From NCBI RefSeq assembly GCF_963169125.1, contig NC_084800.1:149726397-149790396 (forward strand): a stretch of 64,000 bases of DNA. The letters run 5' to 3'. The first letter of the stretch is position 1. Every line of letters starts with the position of its first letter. The notes below the pieces were generated by a model, which saw only the letters and a program-made list of their open reading frames with translations, had not been told where the DNA came from and did not search any database. The position numbers and the translations under genes are program-made. The DNA is from Humulus lupulus (lineage: Eukaryota > Streptophyta > Magnoliopsida > Rosales > Cannabaceae). Positions 25,583 to 37,735 of this stretch are shown piece after piece.

Positions 25583-25780
25583 TTGACTTATTAGTCAGGG
25601 ACGGCAATAGCGCTGAGCATAAGTCGAAAAGCATTGGCTAATGAGCCAAGGATGGCAATAGCGTTGAGCGCTGGTCGAAAAGCATTGGCTTATGAGCCAA
25701 GGGCGGCAATAGTGCTGAGCGCTAGTCGAGAAGCATTGACTTATGAGTCAAGGGCGTCAATAGCACACTACACGCTGGTC
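25583..25780 (+). repeat. 51-bp tandem repeat, about four copies
   Basis: Units start at about 25583, 25634, 25685 and 25736. Each holds an inverted repeat of the type TTGGCTTATGAGCCAA followed by (G)GCAATAGCGCTGAGC and GTCGAAAAGCA. The last copy is divergent and incomplete. It lies inside LTR I just before the chromovirus insertion. Confidence 0.85.
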
Positions 25781-25815
25781 GATATAGTTAGATTTAATTA
25801 GGAGCGCATTATACG

Positions 25816-28028
25816 TGTAACGCCCTGGTAACCCCAGAATAGTTGCGGTGAACAGTGAACCAGAAACTTAACTCGCTACCCGAGTTCTTTGGTTAAAAAC
25901 GTGCTTCTAGGTATTATTAATAGGCTAAGGTGGAAAACCAATAAAAAGGAAATGATATATTTTATTAAGTACATAAAACTGTTCATGGGCCCATCAAAAC
26001 TTTTACAAGTTATTTACAACTCAAAATGGTCATTACTGTTTCAAATTTACAAACCCGTCGACCTAAGCGGAGAAAATAGGGTAAACCCCCTAGTTCCTTT
26101 GATAACTCCTTCGCCGTGGTGGTCAAGCGGTCGCATATGTACACAGCACCACCTAAGCTCTCCACTCAAGGTTGGGTGAGCTTCTCTTTCCCTTTACCTG
26201 TACCACATAGCACCCATGAGCCCAAGCCCAGAAAGAAAACACAATATAGCAAGATATAATATCAACAATGATCATAATAATCATTCAGGACCTGTACAAA
26301 ATAGGTAAGTGACAGTCACTAAGGCGGGTACAACTCCCTTTAGCCATGTGACGATAGGGTCACCGGGGCTTAACAGATGAGTGAACCTTTCACTAACTTA
26401 AGCAGGATAGGTGCATGATAACTAGTCACCAACATAACCTTCCTCATGACTCTAGAGTCATAACTATGGAACACTGTTCCCTAGCCATGTGACAAGCGGT
26501 CACCTAGGCCTTAGGCCCTGGCTCTGAGTAACTAGTCTTAGACTAGCCAAGCGCTTATAAGTTTCATCGACCTTAAGGTCGGTCCAACGTTAATACCTTA
26601 GAGTCATTCAATGCTAATATTGATTAGATCTAATCTTTTATCGGCCCTGCGTTCAGGACGCTAATGCCATTTCTGAATCTCAGGTCAGTAATATGCGACC
26701 AATGTCGTCCTTGACTAATTAGTGCCACACACAAGTAAGCAAGCTCTGCTAAGCATTTAATATGCAATCAATATCCACATTTATCAACCAACATGCCTCA
26801 ACAACAATCATGCATGTCATATACACAGGGTGTAGTTTTCTTACCTCTGGTTCGAGTAAGAATTAATATAAGAACCACCCTTGAGAACTATCTGTCTTTT
26901 TTGTCCCTTAGCGGTTACCTGGTCATAACCAATTATGGGATTCCATCAATAAAATGACTAATAAAATATTCCTGGACCAAGACCTAGCCTCCGGGACAAC
27001 GAATCCCACTAAACCGGGTAGTAGGATCGATCCCGAGGCCTAAGGTTTGAATCCCTAAGTCAAAAACACAATTTTGGCCAAGATGGCCCTCAAGCGCCGC
27101 GACCCTTCCCAAAAAATAGAGGCAACACACCTCAAGTATGTAACCACTAAGGGACCCAAACTTTACACCAATCAAAACTTCCCCAAACTTTACACCAATC
27201 AAAACTTCCTCAAATTCCCCACTCAATTATGAAAACTCCAAACTTTAAAACCAGCTCAATAACAGGGCAAAACACTACAAAATGGAACTAGAACCTTACC
27301 TTAAGCTTGAATCTAAGTCCTCTTCAATGGTTGAACTAAGTCTATATCCTCCAAGCTTTGATTCTTCAATTTGGGATCAAAAACTCCAAGGAAGAACAAG
27401 GAAAGATGATGAACGTGAGGAGCAAAAACAACCCTCTGTTTTGATTATGTTTTCTACAGGTTACCAAGGTCATATATATCCTAGGGGTTAAATGACTATT
27501 TTGCCGCTAGGTCATTTAAAAACTTCTAAAGACTCCCAAGGGTAAAACCGCCATTTTCAACCTATCTCGTTAATCATAATTAACGCTCTCCAATTTATGC
27601 TATTCTCAATATTTCCAAATACCAATTATTCTTATCCCGTTACCCTTTAATTCTCGGTAATGCTCTAATCACCGAAATACCTCGAGACTCACCTCGAGCC
27701 CTGAGCTTAACCCTGTTATGACCAAACCGATAATTTATATTCAAAGATCGTCTCATGCCGAATAGCTCGAACAAATCCACATTATAATGTGGCCTCAACA
27801 ATTAATCAGAAGCATGCACCAAAATATACAAATATGCCCTCAACGGGACAAATTACCAAAAGACCACTGTAATCAAATGTGGACCCACATGGATGTATTT
27901 AACTTTATATTACAATATAATTCACATAAACATGTATATATTCATTTAATGTCATAATAAAACAATTATGGCCCTCCCAGCTTACTAATCCAGTCATTAA
28001 ACCACATTAGGGATTTTGGGGCATTACA
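25816..28028 (-). repeat. 3' LTR of the chromovirus, 2213 bp
   Basis: Plus-strand edges are TGTAACGCCCTGG (25816) and GGGGCATTACA (28028). It aligns over nearly its whole length with the 5' LTR at 32834-35161 but is 115 bp shorter. A segment near 27105-27215 has been replaced by a short duplicated 'aactttacaccaatcaaaac' piece, where the 5' LTR has a longer GC-rich stretch. Confidence 0.92.
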
Positions 28029-28043
28029 ACTATCCCCTCCTTA
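28029..28043 (-). other. Polypurine tract of the chromovirus
   Basis: The minus strand reads TAAGGAGGGGATAGT directly before the TGTAATGCC start of the 3' LTR. It overlaps the stop codon (28041-28043) that ends the coding region. Plus-strand DNA synthesis of the element would be primed here. Confidence 0.85.
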
Positions 28044-28484
28044 CAGAAATTTCATCCTCGAAATTTTCATGAACAGCTCGGGATACTGACTCTGCATATC
28101 TGACTCCAACTCCAAGGTCGCTTCCTCGGCCTTGTTGTTCCTCCACAATACCTTAACCAAAGGTATCGTCTTATTCCTGAGGACCTTATCTTTTCTGTCA
28201 AGTATCTAAACTGGCTGCTCCTCAAAGGAGAGATCTGGCTCAAGCTCCAGATCTTCATAGCTCAAAATATGATTCACATCAGATACATACCTCTGAAGAG
28301 CTAAAACATGAAACAAGTTATGCATGGCTGACAACGCCGGTGGCAAGGCCAACTTGTAAGCCACTTGACCAATCCTTTCCAGGATTTCAAATGGACCTAC
28401 AATTCTAGGGCTCAACTTGCCTTTCTTCCCAGACCTTCTAACCCATTTCCATTGCGAGACTCTAAGGAAGACATAATCTCCCAC
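28041..28484 (-). pseudogene. Integrase C-terminal domain and chromodomain (broken)
   Basis: The first part (28206-28484) reads as the integrase C-terminal domain. It opens with a GDYVFLRVSQWKWVRR stretch, followed by the GPFEILERIG motif of the GPY/F type, and ends at ...EEQPV. An in-frame TAG (28206-28208) then precedes a 54-codon chromodomain-like segment containing KVLWRNNKAEEATLELE. A chromodomain steers integration by binding histone marks. In the family the position after EAT is normally aromatic, and here it is Leu, so part of the binding cage is probably lost as well. The upstream integrase core is in the same frame but cut off by a stop near 28632. Confidence 0.85.
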
Positions 28485-28631
28485 CTAGAACTCCACGTTC
28501 CTGCGCTTGGGATCTGCATAACTCTTCTATCTACTTTGAGAAGCGAGCATCCGAGCTCTAATTTTCTCAATGGCCTCACTGGCTCTCTGAACTACCTCAG
28601 GACCTAAGTATCTCCTTTCACCTATCTCATC

Positions 28632-29125
28632 TCAATGAATGGGAGATCTGCACTTCCTACCATACAACATCTCATAAGGTGCAACTCCAATGGTAGACTG
28701 ATAACTGTTGTTGCAGGAAAATTCTATCAAAGGTAGATACTTATTCCAAGATCCACCAAAGTCCAACACACATGCTCGCAGCATGTCTTCCAATATCTGG
28801 ATCGTCCTCTCAGATTGCCCATCTATCTGAGGATGATAAGCAGTACTGAACTTCAATTGTGTACCCATGGCCTTCTGTAAACTCCCCCAGAACTTGGAAG
28901 TAAAAGTAGGGTCCCGATCTGCAGGATCGACCTAGGCGCTCCATGGAGGCGCACGATCTCTCTCACATAGAGATCTGCATATTGATCAACTGTATATGTA
29001 GTTCTCACTGGCATGAGGTGAGCTGACTTGGTGTAGCGATCCACTATCACCCAAATAGAATCATGCTGACCAACAGTCCATGGTAAGCCTACCACGAAAT
29101 CCATCGTGATGTCTTCCCACTCCAC
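28632..29125 (-). pseudogene. Integrase catalytic core (frameshifted)
   Basis: The core inserts element cDNA into the genome. Frame one (28853-29125) shows the first acidic block, ITMDFVVGLP, then WVIVDRYTKSAH and [14 protein letters not shown]. After this the frame is lost, where the second catalytic Asp (normally in a DRDP-type block) should be. Frame two (28632-28868) resumes with [20 protein letters not shown], which holds the third catalytic acid (Glu), and runs to YGRKCRSPI before a TGA. The second Asp block is therefore disrupted, and the enzyme cannot be made as one chain. Confidence 0.88.
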
Positions 29126-29181
29126 TCTGGGATATCCAAAGGCTGCAATAACCCTGTCGGCGTCTGATGCTCAGCCTTGAC

Positions 29182-30297
29182 CTATTGATATGTCAAGCAC
29201 TTAGCCACATATTCCACTACATCCCTCTTCATCCCCGGCCACCAATACAATGATCTCACATCCTGGTACATCTTCGTGGTGCCTGGATGCAAAGAATAAG
29301 GAGTAGTATGAGATTCATCTAGAATATCTCGCCTCAAAGCAGTGTCTAACGGAACACATATCCGCCCCTTGTATCTCAACAAGCCTGACTCAGACACTGT
29401 ACAATCTCTAGATGCTTCAGCCGAAACATCCTCTCTGATCTTGATCAGTTGTGGATCACTCAACTGACCCTCTTTGATTCTCTGTAACAGTGTAGATTGT
29501 AGCGTAATATTAGCCAACTGCCCCACCAGCAACTCTATACCAGCTCTGGTCATATCATCAGCTAACTCTCTGGCTATCAGTCTCTTACCATAAATCTGTC
29601 TCGGACCCTTCCGACTTAAAGCATCAGCTACCACGTTGGCTTTTCCTGGATGATACAAAATCTCACAGTCATAATCTTTTACTAACTCCAGCCAACGCCT
29701 TTCTCTCATATTCAAGTCTTTCAGGGTGAAGAAGTATTTCAGGCTCTTGTGGTCTGTATAGATCTCACACTTCTCTCCATAAAGATAATGCCTCCATATC
29801 TTTAAAGCAAAGACCACAACCACCAACTCTAAATCATGTGTGGGATATCTCTTTTCATACTCCTTCAACTGATGAGAGGCAGAGGCAATTACTCTCTCTG
29901 ATTGCATCAAAACACAGCCCAAACCCTGATGAGAAGCATCACAATAAATCACAAACTTCTCATGATCTGTTGGAAGACTCAGAATCGGAGCTGTAATCAA
30001 TCTCTGCTTCAGTTCCTGGAAGCTGTTCTCACACTTATCTGACCACACAAATTTCTGACTCTTGCGTGTCAGCTCTGTCAATGAAGTAGCAATCTTTGAG
30101 AACCCTTCCATGAAACACCTATAATAACCTACCAATCCAAGGAAACTTCTAACCTCATAAGCATTCTTTGGCCTTGGCCAATCTCTAACCGCTTCAATCT
30201 TTGCTGGATCTACCTTAATCCCTTCCTTATTGACAATGTGTCCAAGAAAGGACACCTGAGACAACCGGAACTCACATTTCTTGAACTTTGCAAACAA
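29182..30297 (-). pseudogene. RT thumb/connection, RNase H and integrase zinc finger
   Basis: This 371-residue open stretch continues the RT frame after a single stop (near 30315). It begins with [19 protein letters not shown] and [13 protein letters not shown] (RT palm end and thumb). RNase H follows, with [36 protein letters not shown] and [13 protein letters not shown]. The integrase N-terminal HHCC zinc finger comes last: [27 protein letters not shown], and CLTYQ. The last zinc Cys (normally CLTC) is Tyr here and a stop follows, so the finger is broken. RNase H itself looks complete, with the acidic residues of its CDAS and YTDH blocks visible. Confidence 0.9.
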
Positions 30298-30315
30298 CCT
30301 GTGTTCCCTCAGTCT

Positions 30316-32397
30316 CTATAGAACCAACCTCAGATGCTGCTCATGCTCTGACTCAGACTGAGAATATACCAGAATATCATAAATGAAGACGATCAAAAAT
30401 TGGTCCAGATAATCCTTGAACACTCGGTTCATCAGATCCATAAAAGCAGTAGGGGCATTAGTCAATCCAAAAGACATGACTAAGAACTCATAAAGCCCAT
30501 ACTTGGTATGAAAAGCAGTCTTCGGTATGTCTCCCTCCTTGACCCTCAACTGATGATAACCAGAACGAAGGTCGATCTTTGAGAATACCTTCTTACCTTG
30601 CAACTGATCGAACAAATCATCTAACACGAACTCAATCTCTCTGTGCGGTGGCAACCCTGGCAAATCTTCTGGAAACACATCCAGGAATTCACAAACAAGT
30701 CTGGTATCTTCTGGTCTCACTGGTACGACCTGAGTGGTATCCACCACACTGGCTAAGAATCCAATGTAACCTCCTTGTAATAAATCCATAGCCCTCAATA
30801 CAGAAATCATAGGTATGCGAGGTCCATGCACAGTACCAACAAACACAAAAGGATCCTCACCTTCAAGCTCAAAGGTGACCATCTTCCTTCTGCAATCAAT
30901 GGTTGCCCCATACTTCGCTAACCAATCCATACCCAATATCATATCGAAGTTAGTCATAACCAACTCTATCAAATCCACTGATAACTCTCTGCCCTCCACT
31001 GTCACTGGCAAAGATCTGGCCCATCTCCTGGATACCACTAACTCCCTAGTGGGTAACAAAGTTCCAAACCCCACAGCATAAAAATTAGAGGGTCTACACA
31101 ATCTATCAATAATACTACTAGCAACAAAAGAGTGTGTAGCACCAGAATCAATCAAGACATTATAAGGGGTTCCAACACTAAGAAGCTGACCTGTAACAAC
31201 TGAGGGAGAAGGCTCAGCTTCTGCTTGTGTCAATGCGAACACTCGAGCTGGGGCCGAGCTGTCCGCTTTTCTAGGTTCTTCTTTTCTGGCCTTAGGGAAA
31301 TCCTTTTTAAGATGGCCCACTACTCCGCATGAGAAGCAGGCACTTGCCCTACATTCTCCCAAATGACACCTCTTGCATCTAGGGCATTCAGGATAAGACT
31401 TCCAGGCTTCATTACCACCTGGACGACCCATTGAGATACCACGGGGCCGCCTATCAGAACCTGGAACTAGGAAGGTGTCAGGAATCTTCCTTTTCTGCTC
31501 ACTGGGGCCTACACCCCTACCAGAACACACAAATGGAGGACCTATCCTCCTGAACTCTTTTCTGGCTGCACTATCTCACCAAATCTTGTTCTCTGCACTC
31601 TCAGTTGTAAGTGTCTTCTCAACCACCTATGCATAGGTAGTAACCCTAGCCACAGTGGTAATACGTACGTCACGGGCTAATTTGGGATGTAGCCCTTGCA
31701 GAAATCTCTCTCTTCTGGTCCCATCAATGGGCACCAGCTCCATGGAAATTTTTTCCAAACGATCAAATTTCAAGGCATACTCAGTGACTGACAAACCTCC
31801 CTGAAGTAGCCTAATGAATTCCTTAGCTTTAGCTGCCCTGATGGCATCATTATAATATTTCTCGTTGAACAAAGTCTGAAACTCTTCCCAACTCAGGGCA
31901 TTTACATTCTTGGTCTGGGTAATAACCTCCCACCAAATCCGGGCATCCTCCCAAAACATATAAGTGGCACAGACCACCCTCTCATTACTAGTTACCCTCA
32001 TGAAATCAAGGATAGTGGTAATCATACTCATCCATAGTTCTGCCTTGGCAGGATCTGCACTACCCTCAAATACTGGAGGTTGTTGCTTCCTGAACCTTTC
32101 ATAAAGAGGCTCCCATTTATTTCCAAACTCAGGCAATTGCTCTGCTGCTGGCACTGACACAGGGGGTACCTCTAATACACTAGCCACTGCAGGGGCTTGC
32201 TACTGTCTTAGGAGACGAAGTTCTTCTCCCTGTCTCAACATTGTTGCCTGCAGATCAATAATTATTTGCTGCCAGTTTATAGGAGCTGGCTGTGGAATCT
32301 GTCCTTGGTCATTTTCTTGACCCTGATTGTTATTATTTTGGCCTTGATCACTCCGGCCAGCTGACATATCTGTCTGCCCTGGATTAATTCTTATCAC
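30316..32397 (-). pseudogene. gag, protease and reverse transcriptase, N-terminal part
   Basis: The frame is continuous from 32397 but broken by stops near 32199 and 31627, with a further TGA about 50 bases past 31627. The gag part contains WMSMITTILDFMRV and VTEYALKFDRLEK. The zinc knuckle reads [14 protein letters not shown], where the last Cys is Phe. The protease active site [13 protein letters not shown] is intact. RT follows, but the text jumps from the REIEFVLDD linker straight to [22 protein letters not shown]. Roughly 80 residues of the fingers region, known from the family, are therefore deleted. The catalytic block reads FIYDILVYS where the family has two adjacent Asp. RT activity is therefore lost twice over. 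The start at 32397 is the first ATG after a 416-base leader. Confidence 0.9.
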
Positions 32398-32813
32398 TGA
32401 TACCTTGCTGAAACAATGATCAATACGACCAGTCAGGTAGTAATACCTAAACCTCTTGCCGCCTTATGGTCCAAGAACAAGCAGACAATTATCATATTCC
32501 ACAGCCATACAAATATACAAGCAGATACATGTTTATAGCATTTAGCACCTAGCATGTATCACATAATAATTCACAATCAACAATACTAATAATTATGTTC
32601 CAGCAATCTCAGTACTATTTAGCACACAGTTGTTGAGGATATAATATTCCAGGGCACAGGTTTAACATGGTGTATCATGCATACAGGTCAAGCAGATATA
32701 CTATATTTAAGGAGTTATACATATAACTACTTAAATAGTTACCAAACCATGAGTCGAGCTAGACTTAAGTGATGTGTGTACATACCTAGCCAGTCTATAG
32801 GAACCCTATCATT
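32398..32813 (-). other. Leader of the chromovirus between primer site and gag
   Basis: This untranslated stretch of about 416 bases is AT-rich and has no ORF. It is expected to hold the packaging signal, but no specific motif was identified. Confidence 0.6.
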
Positions 32814-32830
32814 GGCACGCTTTGATACCA
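32814..32830 (-). other. Primer-binding site of the chromovirus
   Basis: The minus strand reads TGGTATCAAAGCGTGCC, starting three bases downstream of the 5' LTR end (GTTACA at 32834). It resembles the complement of the 3' end of initiator-Met tRNA, as usual for plant gypsy elements. Confidence 0.85.
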
Positions 32831-32833
32831 AGT

Positions 32834-35161
32834 TGTAACGCTCTAGTTACCCCAGAATAGTTACGGTGAACAGTGAACCAGAAACTTAACTCGCTACCCG
32901 AGTTCTTTGGTTAAAAACGTGCTTCTAGGTATTATTAATAGGCTAAGGTGGAAAACCAATAAAAAGGAAAGGATATATTTTATTAAGTACATAAAACTAT
33001 TCATGGGCCCATCAAAACTTTTACAAGTTATTTACAACTCAAAATGGTCATTATTGTTTCAAATTTACAAACCCGCCGACCTAAGCTGCGAAAATAAGGT
33101 AAACCCCCTAGTTACTCTGATAACTCCTTCGCCGTGGTGGTCAAGCGGCCACATATGTACATAGCACCACCTAAGCTCTCCACTCAAGGCTGGGTGAGCT
33201 TCTCTTTCCCTTTACCTGCACCACATAGCACCCATGAGCCCAAGCTCAGCAAGAAAACACAATATAGCATGATATAATATCAACAATGATCATAATTATC
33301 ATTCAGGACCTTCAGTCCAAAATAGGTAAGTGACAGTCACAAAGGTCACTAAGGTGGGTACAATTCCCTTAAGCCATGTGACGATAGGGTCATCAGAGCT
33401 TAACAGATAAGTGAACCTTTCACTAACTTAAACAGGATAGGTGCATGATGAATAGTCACCAACATAACCTTCCTCATGGCTCTAGAGTCATAACTATGGA
33501 ACACTGTTCCCTAGCCATGTGACAAGCGGTCACCTAGGCCTTAGGCACTGGTTCTGAGTAACTAGTCTTAGACTATCCAAGCGCTTATAAGTTTCATCGA
33601 CCTTAGGGTCGGTCCAACATTAATGCCTTAGAGTCATTCAATGCTGATATCAATTAGATCTAATCTTTTATCGGCCCTGCGTTCAGGACGCTTATGTCGT
33701 CTCTGACTCTCAGGTCAGTAATATGCGACCAATGCCGTCCTTGACTAATCAGTGCCATACACATGTAAGCAAGCTCTGCTAAGCATTTAATATGCAATCA
33801 ATGTCCACATTTATCAACCAACATGCCTCAACAACAATCATGCATGTCATATACACAGAGTGTAGTTTTCTTATCTCTGGTTCGAGTGAGAATTAATATA
33901 AGAATGACCCTTGAGAATGATCTGTCTTTTTTGTCCCTTAGCAGTTACCTGGTCATAACCAATTATGGGATTCCATCAATAAAATGACTAATAAAATATT
34001 CCCGGACCAAGACCTAGCCTCCGGTACATCGAATCCCACTAAACTGGGTAGTGGGACCGATCCCGAGGCCTAAGGTCAAAAACACAATTTTGGTCAAGAT
34101 GGCCCTCAAGCGCCGTGGCCCTTCCCCAAGCGCTGCGGCCCTTAGGCCTCTTCAACACCACCTTCTTCTTCAACAAGCTTGGGCCGCGACGCTCTAGAAC
34201 AGAGCCGCGGCCCCACCCAAAATTCATCCAAAAACCTCTGTTTTGCTCCTTTAAACATATTTGAAAACCTTATAAAAACTCTCCCAATATCACTAATCAA
34301 GGCCACCAATTATTACCATAACCTGTCCATATAACCATCAAACCCCAAACTTTACACTAATGAAAACTTCCTCAATTCCCCACTCAATTATCAAAACTCC
34401 AAACTTTAAAACCAGCTCAATAACAGGGCAAAACACTACAAAATGGAACTAGAACCTTATCTTAAGCTTGAATCTAAGTCCTCTTCAATGGTTGAACTAA
34501 GTCTATAACCTTCAAGCTTTGATTCTTCAATTTGGGATCAAAAACTCCAAAGAAGAACAAGGAAAGATGATGAACGTGAGGAGAAAAAACAACCCTCTGC
34601 TTTGATTCTGTTTTCTATAGTTTACCAAGGTCATATATATCCTAGGGGTGAAATGACTATTTTGCCCCTAGGTCATTTAAATTCTTCTAAAGACTCCCAA
34701 AGGTAAAACCGCCCCTTTCAACCTATCTCGTTAATCATAATTAACGCTCTCCAATTTCTGCTATTCTCAATATTCCCAAATACCAATTATTCTTATCTCG
34801 TTACCCTTTAATTCCCAGTAACGCTCTAATCACTGAAATACCTCGAGACTCACCCCGAGCCCCGAGCTTAACCCTGTTATGACCGAATCGATAGTTTATA
34901 TTCAGATATCGTCTCATGCCGAATAGCTCAACAATTAATCACAAGCATGCACCAAAATATACAAATATGCCCTCAACAGGCCAAATTACCAAAATACCCC
35001 TATTATCAAATGTGGACCCAAATGCATGTATTTAACATCATATTACAATATAATTCACATAAACATGCATATAATCATTTAATGGTGTAATAAAACAATT
35101 ATGGCCCTCCCGGCCTACTAATCCAGTCATTAAACCACATTAGGGATTTTGGGGCATTACA
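32834..35161 (-). repeat. 5' LTR of the chromovirus, 2328 bp
   Basis: Plus-strand edges are TGTAACGCTCTAG (32834) and GGGGCATTAC|A (35161). Many point differences and several indels separate it from the 3' LTR, and the largest lies at about 34105-34335. The insertion is therefore not recent. It carries the AGTTTTCTTA(C/T)CTCTGG block (about 33865) and the CTCAGCAAGAAAAC / GCACCCATGAGCC block (33220-33260). Confidence 0.92.
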
Positions 35162-35388
35162 ATAAGCTTGTCCAACCTAATGGTCATGGAAAAACTAAAG
35201 TGACAGGTACACTAGGCCAGCTCCAAGGATGGTTATACAAAAGATAGGGCTATGGGCCTTGGGATGACTTATTAGTCCCATATCCTAGGGTGTTGAGCCC
35301 CAGTGTGATTTATTAATTATGACACTTGGGAAATGGGTCCCGATATGATTCAGTTAATCATTTTATTTAGAGGAGGTTGTACCATATG

Positions 35389-37735
35389 TGTACCGATCCA
35401 AAATTTCTAATAAGGCTTAAGGGCCTTGATTAAGGCGCTAGGAGGGGATGTTTGGTATATGTGTGATTTTAAATGATAAAATGCATGAGTTTGTGGCATG
35501 CATGATTATATGATTATATGAATATGATTAAGTCCATGTTTATGAGTATTAAATATGCATGTGGGCCCTATTTAGCTTTTAAGGGTATATTGCTAATTTT
35601 GGCCCATTGAGGGCATAAATGTAATTATATGTGATAAATTGTTGAGATGACATTATTATGTGGATATATTTGCAGCATATGGCTCAAGATGGTCCTAGTG
35701 GGCGGATTGGCGAAATAGTCACAGCGGGGATTTATTCCCGACTCGGGGAAGCCTAGGGGTATTTTCGGGAATTTAGAGAATATATCAGGGATTATTAAAC
35801 ATTGGTTAAATTATTGGTAATTAATTGGATGACATAATTTAATTGGTAAATATTAGGAACACTTGAGGAATTAGCAGGAATTGAGGGTAAATGACTATTT
35901 TGACCCTTAGATTAAATTAAGGATTAATTAGTATGTTGAGGGGAAAATTGGTCTTTTCCATAGAGGGGATATACTCTGATTTACTTAGGAAGAAAATAGA
36001 AGAAAGTAGAACTTCCCTGCCTCTTCTCTCTCACATATTCTTCTCTCTCTCTCTCTCTCTCTTTTTCTATTACACTTTGGAAGCTAAGGAAAAGGGCATA
36101 AGGAATTGGGCTAAGGCTAGAGTTTTCTTAGAGGAAATTCAGCTGGGAAATTGAGCTGTAGATGGAGGTAAAATTCTAGAACATCATCTTTAAAGTTTAT
36201 GGATGAATTTGGATAGAAATATAAGTGTTGGTAGTGTTGTTTTGACTAATGGTTTGGGTAGGAATTTCAGTGGTTGTAGCTATGATTATTGTGTCTGAAT
36301 TGAGGTATTGCTTCTGGTATAATTGTATACGGGATTAATATTTTAAGTATGTGATTTTAGTCTGAATTTTAGTTGAAATTGGTGTTGAATTGAAGGGGTA
36401 AGTGGGGAAAATTCTGGGTAGAACTTGAGTGTTCTTGGCTGGGAGAAGGGCGCGTCGCGACCTGGCCAAGGGGTGCCGCGGTGCGTGTGGCCCTTATGGC
36501 CTGGGAGGCTCTCTGACTTGGGGCAAGTCGCGAATTGTTAAGCCAAGTCGCGACCCGCCTGGGCATTTTTGCCTTAGAATTATTTCTAGAATTGGTAAGG
36601 CTTGAGGATTCGAACCTAGGTGCCCGGGACAATTTCTACTACCCGGTTTAGTAGAAATGGAGGTCCTGGAGGCTAGTTTCTGTTTCCTAGGTATTTTATT
36701 TTGATTGGAAGTTGATGGATATCAATGCCCCTTGTGAATAGGTTTATCGCCAAGGCTCAAGGTTAAGGATCGTGCTCGGAATCATTTCGCATTCTCTGCT
36801 CGGAATTCAAGGTAAGAAAACTGCACCCTTTTGCGTGGTTGTGTTGGGATTGAGATTCCTTATATTTGAATACAAATGTTGTATGATTATAATATGCCAT
36901 GTGAGCATGATATAAATGGCCTAAGAGTGTCGGGACTGATACTTGCGCACAGGACGTGGCTCGGCCACTGGTAGCTGAGGTTAGTTAAATAGTCACTGAG
37001 CTCGGCCTTAGCGAGCTAGAGTCAATGGGTTAAGCATTGGGGTTGGCCTAAGTGAGCCGGAGACAGTGGGTTAAATAGAGGGTGCGGCCTAAGGGCATCG
37101 ACCTTGAGTATTGTATGATGATTGTGATAAACTGTTGATTATGAATTTGTTTACTATTGATTAATCTGATGTTTATGGCTTGTTGAATTACCTAAATGAT
37201 AGATTAATGATTCCTTGATTATCATCATTGACTATGTGTCCACTATGACCTGCTGAATATCTGGTTAATGTTTTATGAAATATTTGGTTATCGATATTGA
37301 TCATGTTATGATGTTATGGTTTTCTTGCTGGGCCTCGGCTCACGAGTGCTACGTGGTGCAGGTAAAGGCAAGGGTAAGATGAATCAACCATGGGTTGGAG
37401 AGCTCTGGGGGCAAGGTGTACATTGTCAGCTGCTCGGCCGCCATGGTCGAGGGATTGTATAGGGACAGAAACCTAAAATGTATATTTTTCCATTAGAGTG
37501 GCCTTGATTGTATATAACTTTTGGTATTCTGTGAATTTTTCATTTAAACCCTGTTTTTGGGATCCCATGTACTAAACATTTATTTTAATGAAAGTTATCC
37601 ATTTATTACCAAAAATATTTTAAACCTATTTTGTTTATGACTTTAGGATCATTTTTCCATTTAAACAACTTGATTATCATGTCTTGCACTATTTTAAACA
37701 CACAGTGTAACGGTCTTGGTTATCCAGGGGGTTAA
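35389..37735 (+). mobile_element. Solo LTR K, complete, 2347 bp, TSD ATATG
   Basis: It begins TGTACCGATCCAAAATT and ends CCAGGGGGTTAA, a decayed GTTACA. It is flanked by perfect ATATG copies (35384-35388 and 37736-37740). The family F path is clear: 'cattattatgtggatat' (about 35650), 'gactcgggg', a CT run (36045-36062), GGTGCCGCGG and CGCGAC stretches (36440-36560), AGGTAAGAAAACTGCACC (about 36810) and GCTGGGCCTCGGCTCAC (about 37328). It lies in the middle piece of LTR I, so it is a separate insertion from the chromovirus. Confidence 0.88.

Larger units (their letters stand above)
25816..35161 (-). mobile_element. Full-length Ty3/gypsy chromovirus (Tekay/Del-like), defective, 9.35 kb
   Basis: The order on the minus strand is: 5' LTR (32834-35161), primer site, gag, protease, reverse transcriptase, RNase H, integrase, chromodomain, polypurine tract, 3' LTR (25816-28028). 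Flanks are ATACG (25811-25815) and ATAAG (35162-35166), a 5-bp target duplication with one change. LTRs over 2 kb and a chromodomain after integrase fit the Tekay/Del group of chromoviruses. The coding part has at least five in-frame stops, at least one frameshift region in integrase, a deletion in RT and altered key residues, so it cannot move on its own. It inserted into LTR I. Confidence 0.93.
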
